From: Verrucomicrobiota bacterium
Lineage (GTDB): Bacteria; Verrucomicrobiota; Verrucomicrobiia; Chthoniobacterales; UBA10450
Reading direction: 5' to 3'
NCBI GenBank assembly: GCA_003219695.1
Contig: QHQA01000028.1
Location: forward strand, 1-38,164
DNA: 38,164 bases
Shown: positions 7,711 through 15,578 of the stretch, piece after piece
How positions within the stretch are numbered: position 1 is the stretch's first letter
Layout: each line of letters opens with the position of its first letter
Notes under the pieces: generated by a model
Databases searched by the model: none
What the model saw: only the letters and a program-made list of their open reading frames with translations
What the model was told of the DNA's origin: nothing
Translations under genes and position numbers: made by a program

Positions 7711-9585
7711 TTAAACACTCGGTGGTAGTTGAGCCCACGTCTGCAATTTTTGCCGTACGTCTTGGGGAATCTGGAGAGAAATAGCTGGCTCAACAGCAAG
7801 GAGAATTCGAGCAGGTTTTTGCATCCCCGGACATGCTTCGGAGCACGCTCTTTCGATTATTGGAACTGTTAAGCGTGGGCTCTTTAGCAAGCCAGTGAAT
7901 TTGATTTTTTCGGTCCATTGCTGGCTGAATTTGATTCCAAGTTCGACTCCCAAAAAACGTTGCAGGGGGTTATCAGCTAGGCCCCATAAGATCATCAACT
8001 GGCTGTAGAAGAGCTGCTCCGGCGAAACCGTTCTTGCAGACGCAACATTGATCGCGGCTAACGTTCTCCTCGCTGTGGTCTCATTGGCGTCGTAAAGAAC
8101 TTCTATTGCTTCGCTAACCGGAATCGAAATCAGGCGTTCGGCGTCATCCGCCCACGCTCTTATCTCTGACGCGGTCGCCAGCTTTTTCGACGACTTTTTC
8201 CAGCGTCGAACTCTTGAGATATCAACCGATGCCCGACAAAACCCGTACACAATCGCAGCGTAAAGGCCGTGAGCCGTTAATGCGAAATCGTCTGAAGTTG
8301 CAGGAACTTCGAATGCTGATGCTTCTAATGGAACCAGCGGCGGCTTGCCAGTAACGACGTTTGTTTTTGTAATACGAAAGACACGCGCGAACTCTTGTGC
8401 TGCAGCTGGAACAGCATCGGTGCTTGCTGATTCAATAGTGCGCATCAAGCCAACCTCGGCTAAGAACAGCCGCACGGCAGTGTTCTTAGAACATTCGAGT
8501 TTTGAACGCACCTTCTTGTAAACAACAGGCTCGAGCTGAGCGAGCGTTTCTATCCGAACTAGAAACATCCATAGCATTTCTGGCTCGGAGTCCGGCAGTT
8601 CTCGTAGCTTATCGGAAAGACCGGGATCGCTGCAGAAAGCGAGCGGCGGAACATACGCGTGAGCCTCGGGTTTTGTACCTTCTAGTGAGTTATGTATGTG
8701 TATTAGAGTCTGACCAAGGGTCTTCCTGATCTTGAAGGCCCTTAGCTCTTCCTTGGTGTTCGGAATTTTATCAAGTTGTTCAATTGCCGCCGCCAATTGC
8801 GAGATTGCGACTCTTATATCGCCCGCTTTCCAAAAGGCGTAGCCGCTGTCTGCAAGTAACGCCGCGCGAAGAGCGTCATCCTTTATTTCAGTGGCAGTGT
8901 CCGCACCGCGCAACAGCAATTGCCCAGCACGTTCCCACCGATTTGCTAGCCCGGCCGCGATTCCCGCCTTGCGCCAAGCGAAGGTTATAAGGGGGCTACC
9001 TTCAGCGTCAACGGGTAGCTTCCATTGTGGCAAAATTTCTTCCCAGATGCTCAAGGCTTCTTCGTATTGCTGTTGATTCAGCAAAAGCGTGGCTTCTTCA
9101 TCCCTCAGTAAATAAGAGGGAGTTTGAGGCCGGAACTTTTTAAGGCTCTCGCGAGCTCGACCTTGATCGTGCAAGTATTCATCGCAAATGACGACCAGTG
9201 CTCGCAGAGCAACGTCACTTAACTGCGGGATTTTGATTGTTCGCCCGAATTCAATGGCCCGCTCCATTGTTGCGGCGGTAGCCTTTGGATCAACTTTCTT
9301 GTCTTCATCGCCTAACCACGCATGATCTACCAAAATTCGAGACGCGGTCGGCAGATCCGCGAAAAATGCCCGAAAATATTCGATGATTTTAGCATCGGCT
9401 GCACCGATTGCTTTAAGTAGCTCTTCGAGGAACCTCGTGTCGTGGCAGCGATAAGCGATCAAAGCAAACGCATAAACTCCTAAGGGGTACTCTCGGCCAA
9501 ATGCTTTAAGTCGAAAGTTCGCCTTCTTGAATACATCTTGCACTTTCGGTTCAAGACTGCTGATCTCGCTCACTAAGTGTACCAA
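7711..9585 (-). CDS. Helical-repeat (TPR-like) solenoid; C-terminal part of a broken STAND-type gene
   Basis: A 624-residue, almost entirely alpha-helical protein with TPR-like helical pairs (for example LLLNQQQYEEALSIWEEILPQW and LADSGYAFWKAGDIRVAISQLAAAIEQLD). There is no ATG or GTG at its front: the first possible start is TTG 9585, while the same frame is open upstream to about 9728, overlapping the end of the NTPase frame. Read in that upstream part it gives ADYHAPRFTALVAVLGALN, which looks like genuine continuation. It is best viewed as the sensor/solenoid half of the NTPase gene, separated by a one-base frameshift at the CCCC run 9663-9666. In STAND defence proteins this part recognises the trigger; that role is inferred. 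Confidence 0.7.
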   Translation of the reverse strand: MVHLVSEISSLEPKVQDVFKKANFRLKAFGREYPLGVYAFALIAYRCHDTRFLEELLKAIGAADAKIIEYFRAFFADLPTASRILVDHAWLGDEDKKVDPKATAATMERAIEFGRTIKIPQLSDVALRALVVICDEYLHDQGRARESLKKFRPQTPSYLLRDEEATLLLNQQQYEEALSIWEEILPQWKLPVDAEGSPLITFAWRKAGIAAGLANRWERAGQLLLRGADTATEIKDDALRAALLADSGYAFWKAGDIRVAISQLAAAIEQLDKIPNTKEELRAFKIRKTLGQTLIHIHNSLEGTKPEAHAYVPPLAFCSDPGLSDKLRELPDSEPEMLWMFLVRIETLAQLEPVVYKKVRSKLECSKNTAVRLFLAEVGLMRTIESASTDAVPAAAQEFARVFRITKTNVVTGKPPLVPLEASAFEVPATSDDFALTAHGLYAAIVYGFCRASVDISRVRRWKKSSKKLATASEIRAWADDAERLISIPVSEAIEVLYDANETTARRTLAAINVASARTVSPEQLFYSQLMILWGLADNPLQRFLGVELGIKFSQQWTEKIKFTGLLKSPRLTVPIIERACSEACPGMQKPARILLAVEPAISLQIPQDVRQKLQTWAQLPPSV

Positions 9586-9608
9586 TTTACTTGGCGAAAT
9601 TTTGATGT

Positions 9609-11189
9609 TTAACGCGCCGAGAACCGCGACAAGGGCGGTAAAGCGAGGAGCATGATAATCCGCCCCATCAGTTGCAGAGTTCGCATTGTCCAGTTTGCTA
9701 GACCGCTGGCGGAAAAGATGGGCTTGTCACTCGGCAAGAATTCAAGCCAGGAAAGATGCTCGGCCATCTGCTTCTTAATCTTCGCCGATTGCCTAATGAC
9801 TATTGAACCGATGGTGATAGCTAATCCGGCAGATTGGCTTAGCAGCGCCAGCATCACGAGTCGACTGACTTCGAGCATGCTCAGTTTGCCACACGCAAGA
9901 ATGGCCCCACCAATCACCTCGCGTAATCGTTTAGCTTTCTCTGGGGGCCATACCTCGACCCCTGAGTTGTCCAGGAGGGGGGATAGTCGATAATAGCTTT
10001 CATTAATTTGCTCTATCCACGGCCCTACGAGATGATCGAAACAATCGGCTGATAAAGTTACTTCAGGTTTAAGCATGCCCACGCGAATGGCGTGATCTCG
10101 CCGGAAAGTTCCACCAATGAGGCTTAAACGGTATAATAGTTCGATCTCACCCGGCGAAAGATCACGAATTAGCTGACGCGCTTCTGTTTTGAGCTGTGCC
10201 AAGTCGTTCGATGGCAAAGCGAATGCAGTATTTGCAGCGTTGGGCCAGCCTGCTCGCGAAAGCGTCCGCAATCGCGCGTGAGCCAACTGAGGATGACCGT
10301 TTGTCTGAATTTCGACGAACGCGGCGTGTTGCTCAGCAGAAGAAGTCGGACAGCCCAGTTTTAGTGCGAGCTCTTGGAGCTCTTCACGTGTTAGGTTTGG
10401 CACGTTGAACTCGCAAGTCGGGTCAGCATCAAGCATTTGCGCGACGTTCGTGGGAATATGTCGCTGGCTCGTTACGAGCAATTGTCCGCGCCGAGCACGA
10501 ATCGTGTAGACTATTCCTGATAGGACATCTCGATAATGGCCCGCTGCGCCGGGGGAGAGATCGAGATCGTCCAGAACGATGAAATTCAATTTGGATTCGT
10601 GATCGATTAATTGCGACACTGTCTGCAAGAGGGTGCGGACTTCGCGACCGGACAAGCCGCGAAGCATCAGCCAGCCCAAGTTATTTTTGTCTTTGCCCAA
10701 CAGTGCGGCGAGAATGGTTTTTCCCATTCCGCTCGACCCCTGAAGGACGAGAAAACCTAGAGAGTTAAGCCGCCCCTGAAGCTCGCGAAGTAGAGCGTCG
10801 CGCGAAGCAATTGTAGGTAAAGGAGGGACAGCTTTTTGAATGACTGACGAAGCAACAAGTAGAACCTTGCTCTCCGGTAACGTGGTACCACCTACGAGTG
10901 TCGTCAGAGCGGTTAAGGCTGCTCGGTGCTGGGCGACAGGCATCGGTCGGTGCGTTTCTTCCTCGAAAATTTTAAGGAAATCTTCGCGCGTAAGTCGTCG
11001 AGACCCTTTCGAACTGGCGACTTCCGCGACCTCCTTGAATAGACGGTGAGAAACTTTTTCTGTTTCCGAAGGCAGGACTGAATATTTGTCGCCGTGACTT
11101 ACCAGCTTGCGCTTAATGGCGTCGACGACGCTGCCGTGTTCTGGTTGGGCTGCGTCCCACGAGATTCGTGAAATAAGCTTGTCAAACAA
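9609..11189 (-). CDS. P-loop STAND-like NTPase; middle part of a broken Cap4/DUF4297-type gene
   Basis: A 526-residue frame with Walker A GSSGMGKT, Walker B NFIVLDDLD, and a sensor-like LLVTSQRHIP. This order fits STAND/AP-ATPase-type NTPases. The first ~150 residues (e.g. RRLTREDFLKIFEEET) resemble the linker that follows DUF4297 (Cap4-like) nuclease domains. The only start in frame is TTG 11189, but the frame is open back to 11339 and reads FIEQARKFLLDRKYFDGSLG upstream, so the true protein began further upstream in the nuclease frame at 11340-11635. It ends at 9609, just after the shift into the solenoid frame. Likely a cytoplasmic defence NTPase, probably non-functional as sequenced. Confidence 0.7.
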   Translation of the reverse strand: MFDKLISRISWDAAQPEHGSVVDAIKRKLVSHGDKYSVLPSETEKVSHRLFKEVAEVASSKGSRRLTREDFLKIFEEETHRPMPVAQHRAALTALTTLVGGTTLPESKVLLVASSVIQKAVPPLPTIASRDALLRELQGRLNSLGFLVLQGSSGMGKTILAALLGKDKNNLGWLMLRGLSGREVRTLLQTVSQLIDHESKLNFIVLDDLDLSPGAAGHYRDVLSGIVYTIRARRGQLLVTSQRHIPTNVAQMLDADPTCEFNVPNLTREELQELALKLGCPTSSAEQHAAFVEIQTNGHPQLAHARLRTLSRAGWPNAANTAFALPSNDLAQLKTEARQLIRDLSPGEIELLYRLSLIGGTFRRDHAIRVGMLKPEVTLSADCFDHLVGPWIEQINESYYRLSPLLDNSGVEVWPPEKAKRLREVIGGAILACGKLSMLEVSRLVMLALLSQSAGLAITIGSIVIRQSAKIKKQMAEHLSWLEFLPSDKPIFSASGLANWTMRTLQLMGRIIMLLALPPLSRFSAR

Positions 11190-11265
11190 TTCCTGTTGAG
11201 ACGCCTGTTGGAGAAAACTCCCGAGAGAGCCATCGAAGTATTTCCTATCGAGGAGAAACTTCCGA

Positions 11266-11375
11266 GCTTGCTCAATAAATGGCGAATCAGCACCACATGG
11301 CGCGCCGTTCGGGGAGAATGCCGGTCTAACCTTGTGGAATCAATGTGGTGCTGATTCGCCATTTATTGAGCAAGC
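11266..11375. repeat. 33-bp perfect inverted repeat inside the broken NTPase gene
   Basis: Positions 11266-11298 are the exact reverse complement of 11343-11375, with a 44-bp spacer. Both arms lie in reading frames that look coding. It is flanked on one side by the GGTTAG frameshift. It could come from a template-switch event, or be an assembly artefact. Confidence 0.9.
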
Positions 11376-11635
11376 GCCAATAATTCCGGATTCCTTGCAG
11401 CGCTGAATCCGACCTAAGAGAGATGCTTGCCGCCGTCGCTTTGGTTTGACTCGCTGTCGCGGCAGAGGGACTGACTGTATCGAAGTCTTCGGCTCCCTCC
11501 AAAAACAGCTGCTCGTCTTTCGCCTAGCTCCAGCCATGCGTGAACGCTGTGCCACAATTGAAAGACAAATCCGCGAATCGTGCCTGCCGCTTGGCGGCTT
11601 GGATCGGCAACTAATCCCTTGGAGACCTCTGGCAC
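11326..11635 (-). pseudogene. Cap4/DUF4297-like nuclease domain, frameshifted 5' part of the NTPase gene
   Basis: From GTG 11635 one frame gives AGTIRGFVFQLWHSVHAWLE. After an extra A at the AAA run (plus-strand TTT, 11518-11520) the next frame continues with DEQLFLEGAEDFDT, then SQTKATAASISL and GIRNYWRLLNKW. The pattern Gly-Phe-x-x-Gln, then Glu-Gly-Ala-Glu-Asp, then Gln-x-Lys is that of the DUF4297/Cap4 dsDNA-nuclease domain (PD-(D/E)xK-like). Another one-base shift (GGTTAGA near 11329) joins it to the NTPase frame. In known systems this domain cuts DNA when the attached NTPase is triggered. Domain assignment is from motif reading, not a search. Confidence 0.65.
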
Positions 11636-11693
11636 ATCTTAAAAGAACACCAAAGTTAACCGGCTTCGAAAGTTTTTTTGGCAAGGGCGCTAT

Positions 11694-12005
11694 TTACCTC
11701 ACGCGATAGGTGAGAGTTGAGAGCTGATAGCGGCAACATATTTTACCTGCGATGAAACGAAGAACGTTTTCGGAGGTGATTTCTGCCGGTGCAGCTAATC
11801 TGCGGTCGAAGAATTCGGTGGCGGCGCGGTAGGCGCGGATCCAATCGCTCCAGCGAAGCAGGTCGTGAATTTCGTCGGGGATGATTAGCTCCTCGAACGC
11901 GACGTTTTGGGCGCGCAGTTTTTCGATCAGATCGATGGTTTGCTCGAACGGCACGTTGCGATCGTCGTCGCCATGGATCAGCAGCACGGGGGACCGCCAG
12001 TTCAC
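11694..12005 (-). pseudogene. S9-peptidase 3' fragment (duplicate)
   Basis: The frame gives NWRSPVLLIHGDDDRNVPFE, then EELIIPDEIHDLLRWSDW and EFFDRRLAAPAE, nearly the same as the C-terminus of the S9 peptidase at 12942-13797. It therefore holds the catalytic Asp and His segments but no Ser. The homology starts abruptly at 12005 and is followed downstream by unrelated residues (to 11694). At DNA level 11791-12000 aligns without gaps to 12961-13170. It cannot make a working peptidase. Confidence 0.85.
11791..12000. repeat. 210-bp direct repeat, copy A (with 12961-13170)
   Basis: Aligned to 12961-13170 it has no gaps and about 90% identity by eye. The copies are 1170 bp apart in the same orientation and flank the DUF433 and hicAB genes. 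The second copy is the true 3' end of the S9 peptidase gene. Confidence 0.85.
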
Positions 12006-12043
12006 AATACTATGAGGTTCTGGATTTATCGAACGTAAGCCGC

Positions 12044-12067
12044 TTATGATGCAAGCAGGACGTTCAC
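12044..12067 (-). pseudogene. Start of a lost toxin gene (DUF5615/PIN-like?)
   Basis: GTG at 12067 overlaps the TGA of the DUF433 gene (GTGA) and reads MNVLLAS before TAA. DUF433 antitoxins are usually followed, with such an overlap, by DUF5615 proteins that begin with M-x-V/I-L-L-D-E. Only six residues fit, then the frame breaks next to the S9 duplicate at 12005. It looks like a toxin gene cut off by the rearrangement. Based on a short match, so tentative. Confidence 0.4.
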
Positions 12068-12276
12068 ACAGTGCGCGCCAGAACGCTTTCTTTCGCCTCT
12101 TCCAAAAACGAAATCACCTGCTGACGAGAAACTGTTGGGAAATCCTCAAGAAACTCATCGATCGAATCGCCGCCCTCCAAGTAATCCATAAGATTCTGAA
12201 TAGGCACACGCGTCCCGGCAAAACACGGTGCGCCGCTCATAATCTCTGGATCGATTTTGACGACCGACTCGCTCAT
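12064..12276 (-). CDS. DUF433-family antitoxin-like protein
   Basis: A 70-residue protein from ATG 12276 (a TTG three codons upstream is less likely). It reads VKIDPEIMSGAPCFAGTRVP, then IQNLMDYLEGGDSIDEFLED and FPTVSRQQVISFLEEA: the complete DUF433 pattern (I-x-G-x-P-x-x-x-G-T-R-I/V-x-V, L-x-x-G-x-S-x-x-E, F-P-x-V/L). DUF433 proteins are small winged-helix-like antitoxins found upstream of PIN-like DUF5615 toxins. Here the toxin appears truncated right after its start, so the antitoxin is orphaned. It lies between the two copies of the S9 repeat. Confidence 0.85.
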   Translation of the reverse strand: MSESVVKIDPEIMSGAPCFAGTRVPIQNLMDYLEGGDSIDEFLEDFPTVSRQQVISFLEEAKESVLARTV

Positions 12277-12481
12277 GTTTCTCAATTTTCCTGTGAAACG
12301 GCACGGCGTGCAAGCCCTTCAAAAGAGGAACGCCTGTCCGCCATCGGCGAACAGTTCGATGCCCTGGTGAATTTCTTGATTTCTTGAGGGAGCACCGAAA
12401 TATCCACGAGTGCGGAAATTCATCGAACGTTAAATTAATTGAAGCTGGCATCGCCAGTTGTCGTCTGGCAAGCTTCAGTGT

Positions 12482-12682
12482 GTGGCGCGCAAGATTCGTC
12501 AATTGGTATCAGAATTGGAGAAGGCGGGTTTCACTCGCATCCAGGGAGGCAAAGGCAGCCATCGCAAATTTGTGCATCCAAAGTTTCGCGGATTTGTGCT
12601 AATTTCAGGGCGTGAGGGCGATGACGTGCGGCCGTATCAGGAGAAACAGGTGCGCAACGCGTTGAGGCTGGTGCAAGCATGA
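12482..12682 (+). CDS. hicA: HicA-type mRNA interferase toxin
   Basis: A 66-residue protein from GTG 12482 (MARKIRQLVSELEKAGF); TTG 12458 is a longer alternative. It carries the HicA fold sequence: L-x-x-x-G-F, then GGKGSHRKFVHP with the catalytic His27, and LISGREGDDVRPYQEKQVRN in place of the usual VPxHxxxELxxGTLxxILKQ. HicA is a double-stranded-RNA-binding-like toxin that cleaves mRNA. Its stop overlaps the start of the next gene by four bases (ATGA), the standard hicAB arrangement. The order and sizes are normal, so the pair may be active. Confidence 0.85.
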   Translation: MARKIRQLVSELEKAGFTRIQGGKGSHRKFVHPKFRGFVLISGREGDDVRPYQEKQVRNALRLVQA

Positions 12683-12918
12683 AAACGCAAGATCGATATT
12701 TAATGTTTGTCCGCTGGAGCGAGGAAGACCGAGGGTACGTCGGCTATTGTCCCGACTTGTTCCCCGCTGGTGGCGTTTGCCATGGGGCAACGCCTGTCGA
12801 AGCTTACGCGAAGCTGTGTGAAATCGTGGAGGACACAGTGGCAACGGCTGAGCAGAACGGGATTTCGCTTCCACCGCCGGCTACCCGACCTATGCGCGAG
12901 TTGGAGGCAGTTGGCTGA
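12679..12918 (+). CDS. hicB: HicB-type antitoxin
   Basis: A 79-residue protein that starts inside the stop of hicA (ATGA overlap). It reads FVRWSEEDRGYVGYCPDLFP then GVCHGATPVEAYAKLCEIVE, the partially decayed RNase-H-like domain of HicB (Y-x-a-x-x-P-E-L/D, then G-x-T-x-x-E-A). HicB binds and neutralises HicA. This version is short and has no C-terminal DNA-binding helix-turn-helix or ribbon-helix-helix, so self-repression of the operon would need another factor. The final codons run into the region just before the S9 repeat copy B. Confidence 0.85.
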   Translation: MKTQDRYLMFVRWSEEDRGYVGYCPDLFPAGGVCHGATPVEAYAKLCEIVEDTVATAEQNGISLPPPATRPMRELEAVG

Positions 12919-12941
12919 GCAGGGCTGGACCGCCGCAGAAC

Positions 12942-13797
12942 TTATTGCCGTTCGCCCGAGGCAGCTAATCTGCGGTCGAAGAATTCGGCGGTGGCGCGGT
13001 AGGCGCGGACCCAATCGCTCCAACGGAGCAGGTCGTGGATTTCGTCGGGGATGATTAGCTCCTCGAACGCGATGTTTTGGGCGCGCAGTTTTCCGACCAG
13101 ATCGGTGGTTTGCTGGAACGGCACGTTGCGATCGTCGTCTCCGTGGATGAACAGCACCGGAGAGCGCCAGTTTGCAGTGCTCGCGACAGGAGATGATTTG
13201 AACGCGAGCTCGCGCGCTTCTTTTGCGTCTGGCGCAAGGGCGGCGTTCTTGGCCTCTGCCTCCTCGGCCCACATTGGTAGGAAACTCGCCCAGTCATGCA
13301 CGCCGTGAAAATCGACGCCGGCTTTGAAAATATCGGAGTTGCGCGCCAGGCCCATGGCGGTAAGAAACCCGCCGTAGGATCCGCCCCAGAGACCGATCCG
13401 CTGCGGATCAACGTTGTCGAGCGTTTGCAAAAATTTCGCGCCTGCGACCACGTCCTGGTATTCGGATGCGCCGCGCCACACCGAGTGCGGCGGCTCGTGA
13501 AATGCGCGGCCGTACATGATGCCGAGCCGGTAATTCACCGAGAGCACGCTGTAACCTTTGCTCGCCAGATATTGATTCATCGCATAGGCGTTGTGGTAAT
13601 ACTCCATGTAATGAAAGCCGAGCAGCATCTGCCGGATTGGTCCGCCGTGCGTGAAGATGAGAGCGGGGCTGCGTTCCTTCTGGTTCTTTGGCGTGAACAG
13701 CTGGCCGTGAATTTCCAGGCCGTCGTCGCTTTTAAACACCACTTGCTTTGGCGTGACTAACTGCGCTTCCGGGAACTCAGCCGGAGCATATTCTTCG
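12942..13797 (-). CDS. S9 prolyl oligopeptidase, C-terminal catalytic part (frameshifted from N-terminal part)
   Basis: The homologous reading starts near 13797 (PEEYAPAEFPEAQLV) although the frame is open back to 13907; the residues before that point are meaningless. It contains the alpha/beta-hydrolase catalytic triad of S9 peptidases: Ser in GLWGGSYGGFLTA, Asp in FIHGDDDRNVPF and His in IPDEIHDLLRW. It is the direct continuation of the beta-propeller half at 13757-15070, lost from frame by one missing base at 13796-13797 (CCGAAG where CCGGAAG would keep the frame). Together they would form a secreted prolyl oligopeptidase/acylaminoacyl-peptidase-like enzyme of about 710 residues. Confidence 0.88.
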
Positions 13798-15070
13798 GGA
13801 TCAACTCGCGCCCGCTGTTCGTGACGCGATAAGGCATGGCGGGCGAAGTCGCGCTTGAGCCGAGACACAACAGCGCTTTTCCATCGCTCGTCTCGACCGG
13901 GCTCCACTCGATTGTCTCACCACTCGTTAGGGCCTTCGGTTCGCCGCCGGTCGCGCTGACGCGCCAAATGTGCCGGCGATCGATGTCGTTCTGATTCGAA
14001 GTGTAGAGGATGCTGCGCTTGTCTGCGCTCAATGCCACGTCTTCGACATCAAAATCGCCCGGCGTGAGGAGCTGAGGAGCTCCACCGGTAGTAGCGATCG
14101 AGTAGAGGTGGTTTCGACCGTCTTTCTCGCTTGCGAAGATGATGCGGCCTGCATTCGTGAACTGCAGCGATTGAAACGCGAACAGCGGCAGCGAATCTTC
14201 CATCGCATTGCCGCTGTGAAAGAGCTCGCGGCCTTCGCCGCTCTGCGCGTCTGCAATCCAAAGCGCCCATGGTCGTGGGAACTCAGGAATAAGCGGCCGT
14301 TTGAATTCGATTCCGGGCTGGCGAATAAACACGGCCTGTTTGCTGTCGGGTGACCAAACCGGGCCGGCATCACGATTCGTCGTCGGCGCGAGATAAGTTA
14401 TCTTTTTCGTTGCCAGATCGAGCACGGCGATGAAAGAGTGGTCCTTGCGGTTTGAGCGAAACCCGATCCGCTTTCCGTCTGGCGACCAGCGCGGTGTGTC
14501 GCTCTCGCCGAGTAAGTCCTCGAGCTGCTCTGCCTTTTTCTTGCCGTCGATCGGTGCGATCCAGAGATGTTTCTTCGCCGGCCAGACGACCTTTTTCCCG
14601 TCCGGCGAAACCCGCAGATCCTCGCATTCTTCCTCGTTGCAGCCAACGTCACCCAGCAACCGCGGCTCGTCACCGTTAACGTTTACCGCCCACGCCTGCT
14701 GCTTGGGCAGTTTCGCGAGACTCTGCGGATTTGCCGAGGTCCCTTCCTTGTTGACCTCGCTGCCGCGCGCGTACACGACCGTTTTGCCATCCGGCGTGAG
14801 CCGCACGCTCGCGATCTGCTGCCCATCGTCGCCTTTGTAATGCGTGACTTGGCGTGGCACGAAATCCGGCGCGTCTGCCACCCAAATGTTGCGCTCGCCT
14901 TTGTTGTCGAAGATCCAGGCCACGCGCGTTGCATGCGACGCGCCCGTCAGACCGTAGGGAAATGGTGCACTTAGCACCTGCTCAAGCGTGAAGCTTTCAC
15001 CGAAACAGACAACCGGCAGCAATGTGCTGCCGACAGTAACTACAAAAAAATGAAGCAATGTTTTCAACAC
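13757..15070 (-). CDS. S9 peptidase, signal peptide and beta-propeller N-terminal part
   Basis: From ATG 15070 the protein has a signal peptide (MLKTLLHFFVVTVGSTLLPV, cleaved near CFGES) and WD40/TolB-like propeller repeats marked by VSPDGKKVVW, WSPDGKRIGF, WSPDSKQAVF and LSADKRSILY. This is the regulatory propeller of S9 peptidases. Genuine sequence ends at about Pro in GRELIP; the last 13 residues (KNMLRLSSRKRS) are out of frame, after which the catalytic domain continues in the other frame (12942-13797). The enzyme would act in the periplasm or outside on oligopeptides. Either a recent pseudogene or a sequencing indel. Confidence 0.88.
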   Translation of the reverse strand: MLKTLLHFFVVTVGSTLLPVVCFGESFTLEQVLSAPFPYGLTGASHATRVAWIFDNKGERNIWVADAPDFVPRQVTHYKGDDGQQIASVRLTPDGKTVVYARGSEVNKEGTSANPQSLAKLPKQQAWAVNVNGDEPRLLGDVGCNEEECEDLRVSPDGKKVVWPAKKHLWIAPIDGKKKAEQLEDLLGESDTPRWSPDGKRIGFRSNRKDHSFIAVLDLATKKITYLAPTTNRDAGPVWSPDSKQAVFIRQPGIEFKRPLIPEFPRPWALWIADAQSGEGRELFHSGNAMEDSLPLFAFQSLQFTNAGRIIFASEKDGRNHLYSIATTGGAPQLLTPGDFDVEDVALSADKRSILYTSNQNDIDRRHIWRVSATGGEPKALTSGETIEWSPVETSDGKALLCLGSSATSPAMPYRVTNSGRELIPKNMLRLSSRKRS

Positions 15071-15578
15071 GATCCCGCATTATCATGGCCGACCAATGGC
15101 GCGTCGATCAGATTCGGCTGCGGGGTTGATGGTGTTGTGGTCCTAGCCTCAATCGCAATCAGCATCTACGGCAGAATTTAGAAAGTAGAAGAGTTTCGGG
15201 AGAAAAATGAAGCTGTCGCTTCTTTCCTGCGCTATATCGCGCCGCAAATTCGGCTGATTTCGTTCGGCAGGGCCTGCAGGAACAACACGTGATTCGCAAG
15301 CACATCTTCGGATTTGGCCTGACATCCGTGGTTCTCCCTGTTTTGCTTTCGTGTCCATTCTTGGTCAAAAATCCCCTACAACTCTTCCACCCCGTACGCC
15401 CTTTAGCCGTTCAACCGCGGCGAAGCCGCAATTCCCTAGGGAGATTTTTATCCAAAGATCAGGGATTCTTCCCGATGCACAATTGCTTTACATAGTTTGG
15501 CGACCATCGAGAATCGCTGTCAATTCGCCCCAGTTCTTGGGTTGACGGGTGAAAGAGGAAAAACAAACCAAGAGGAGA

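Noticed and set aside
12155-12502. 115-residue minus-strand frame overlapping the DUF433 gene
   Set aside because: Out of frame with the clear DUF433 domain and opposite to hicA; no motif.
13798-13907. Upstream part of the S9 catalytic-half frame (MEPGRDERWK...)
   Set aside because: It is the out-of-frame reading of the propeller end; real homology begins at about 13797.
15206-15256. 16-codon frame with a good GGGAG site
   Set aside because: Too short, no match to anything known to me, and the frame closes at once; could be a remnant but cannot be supported.
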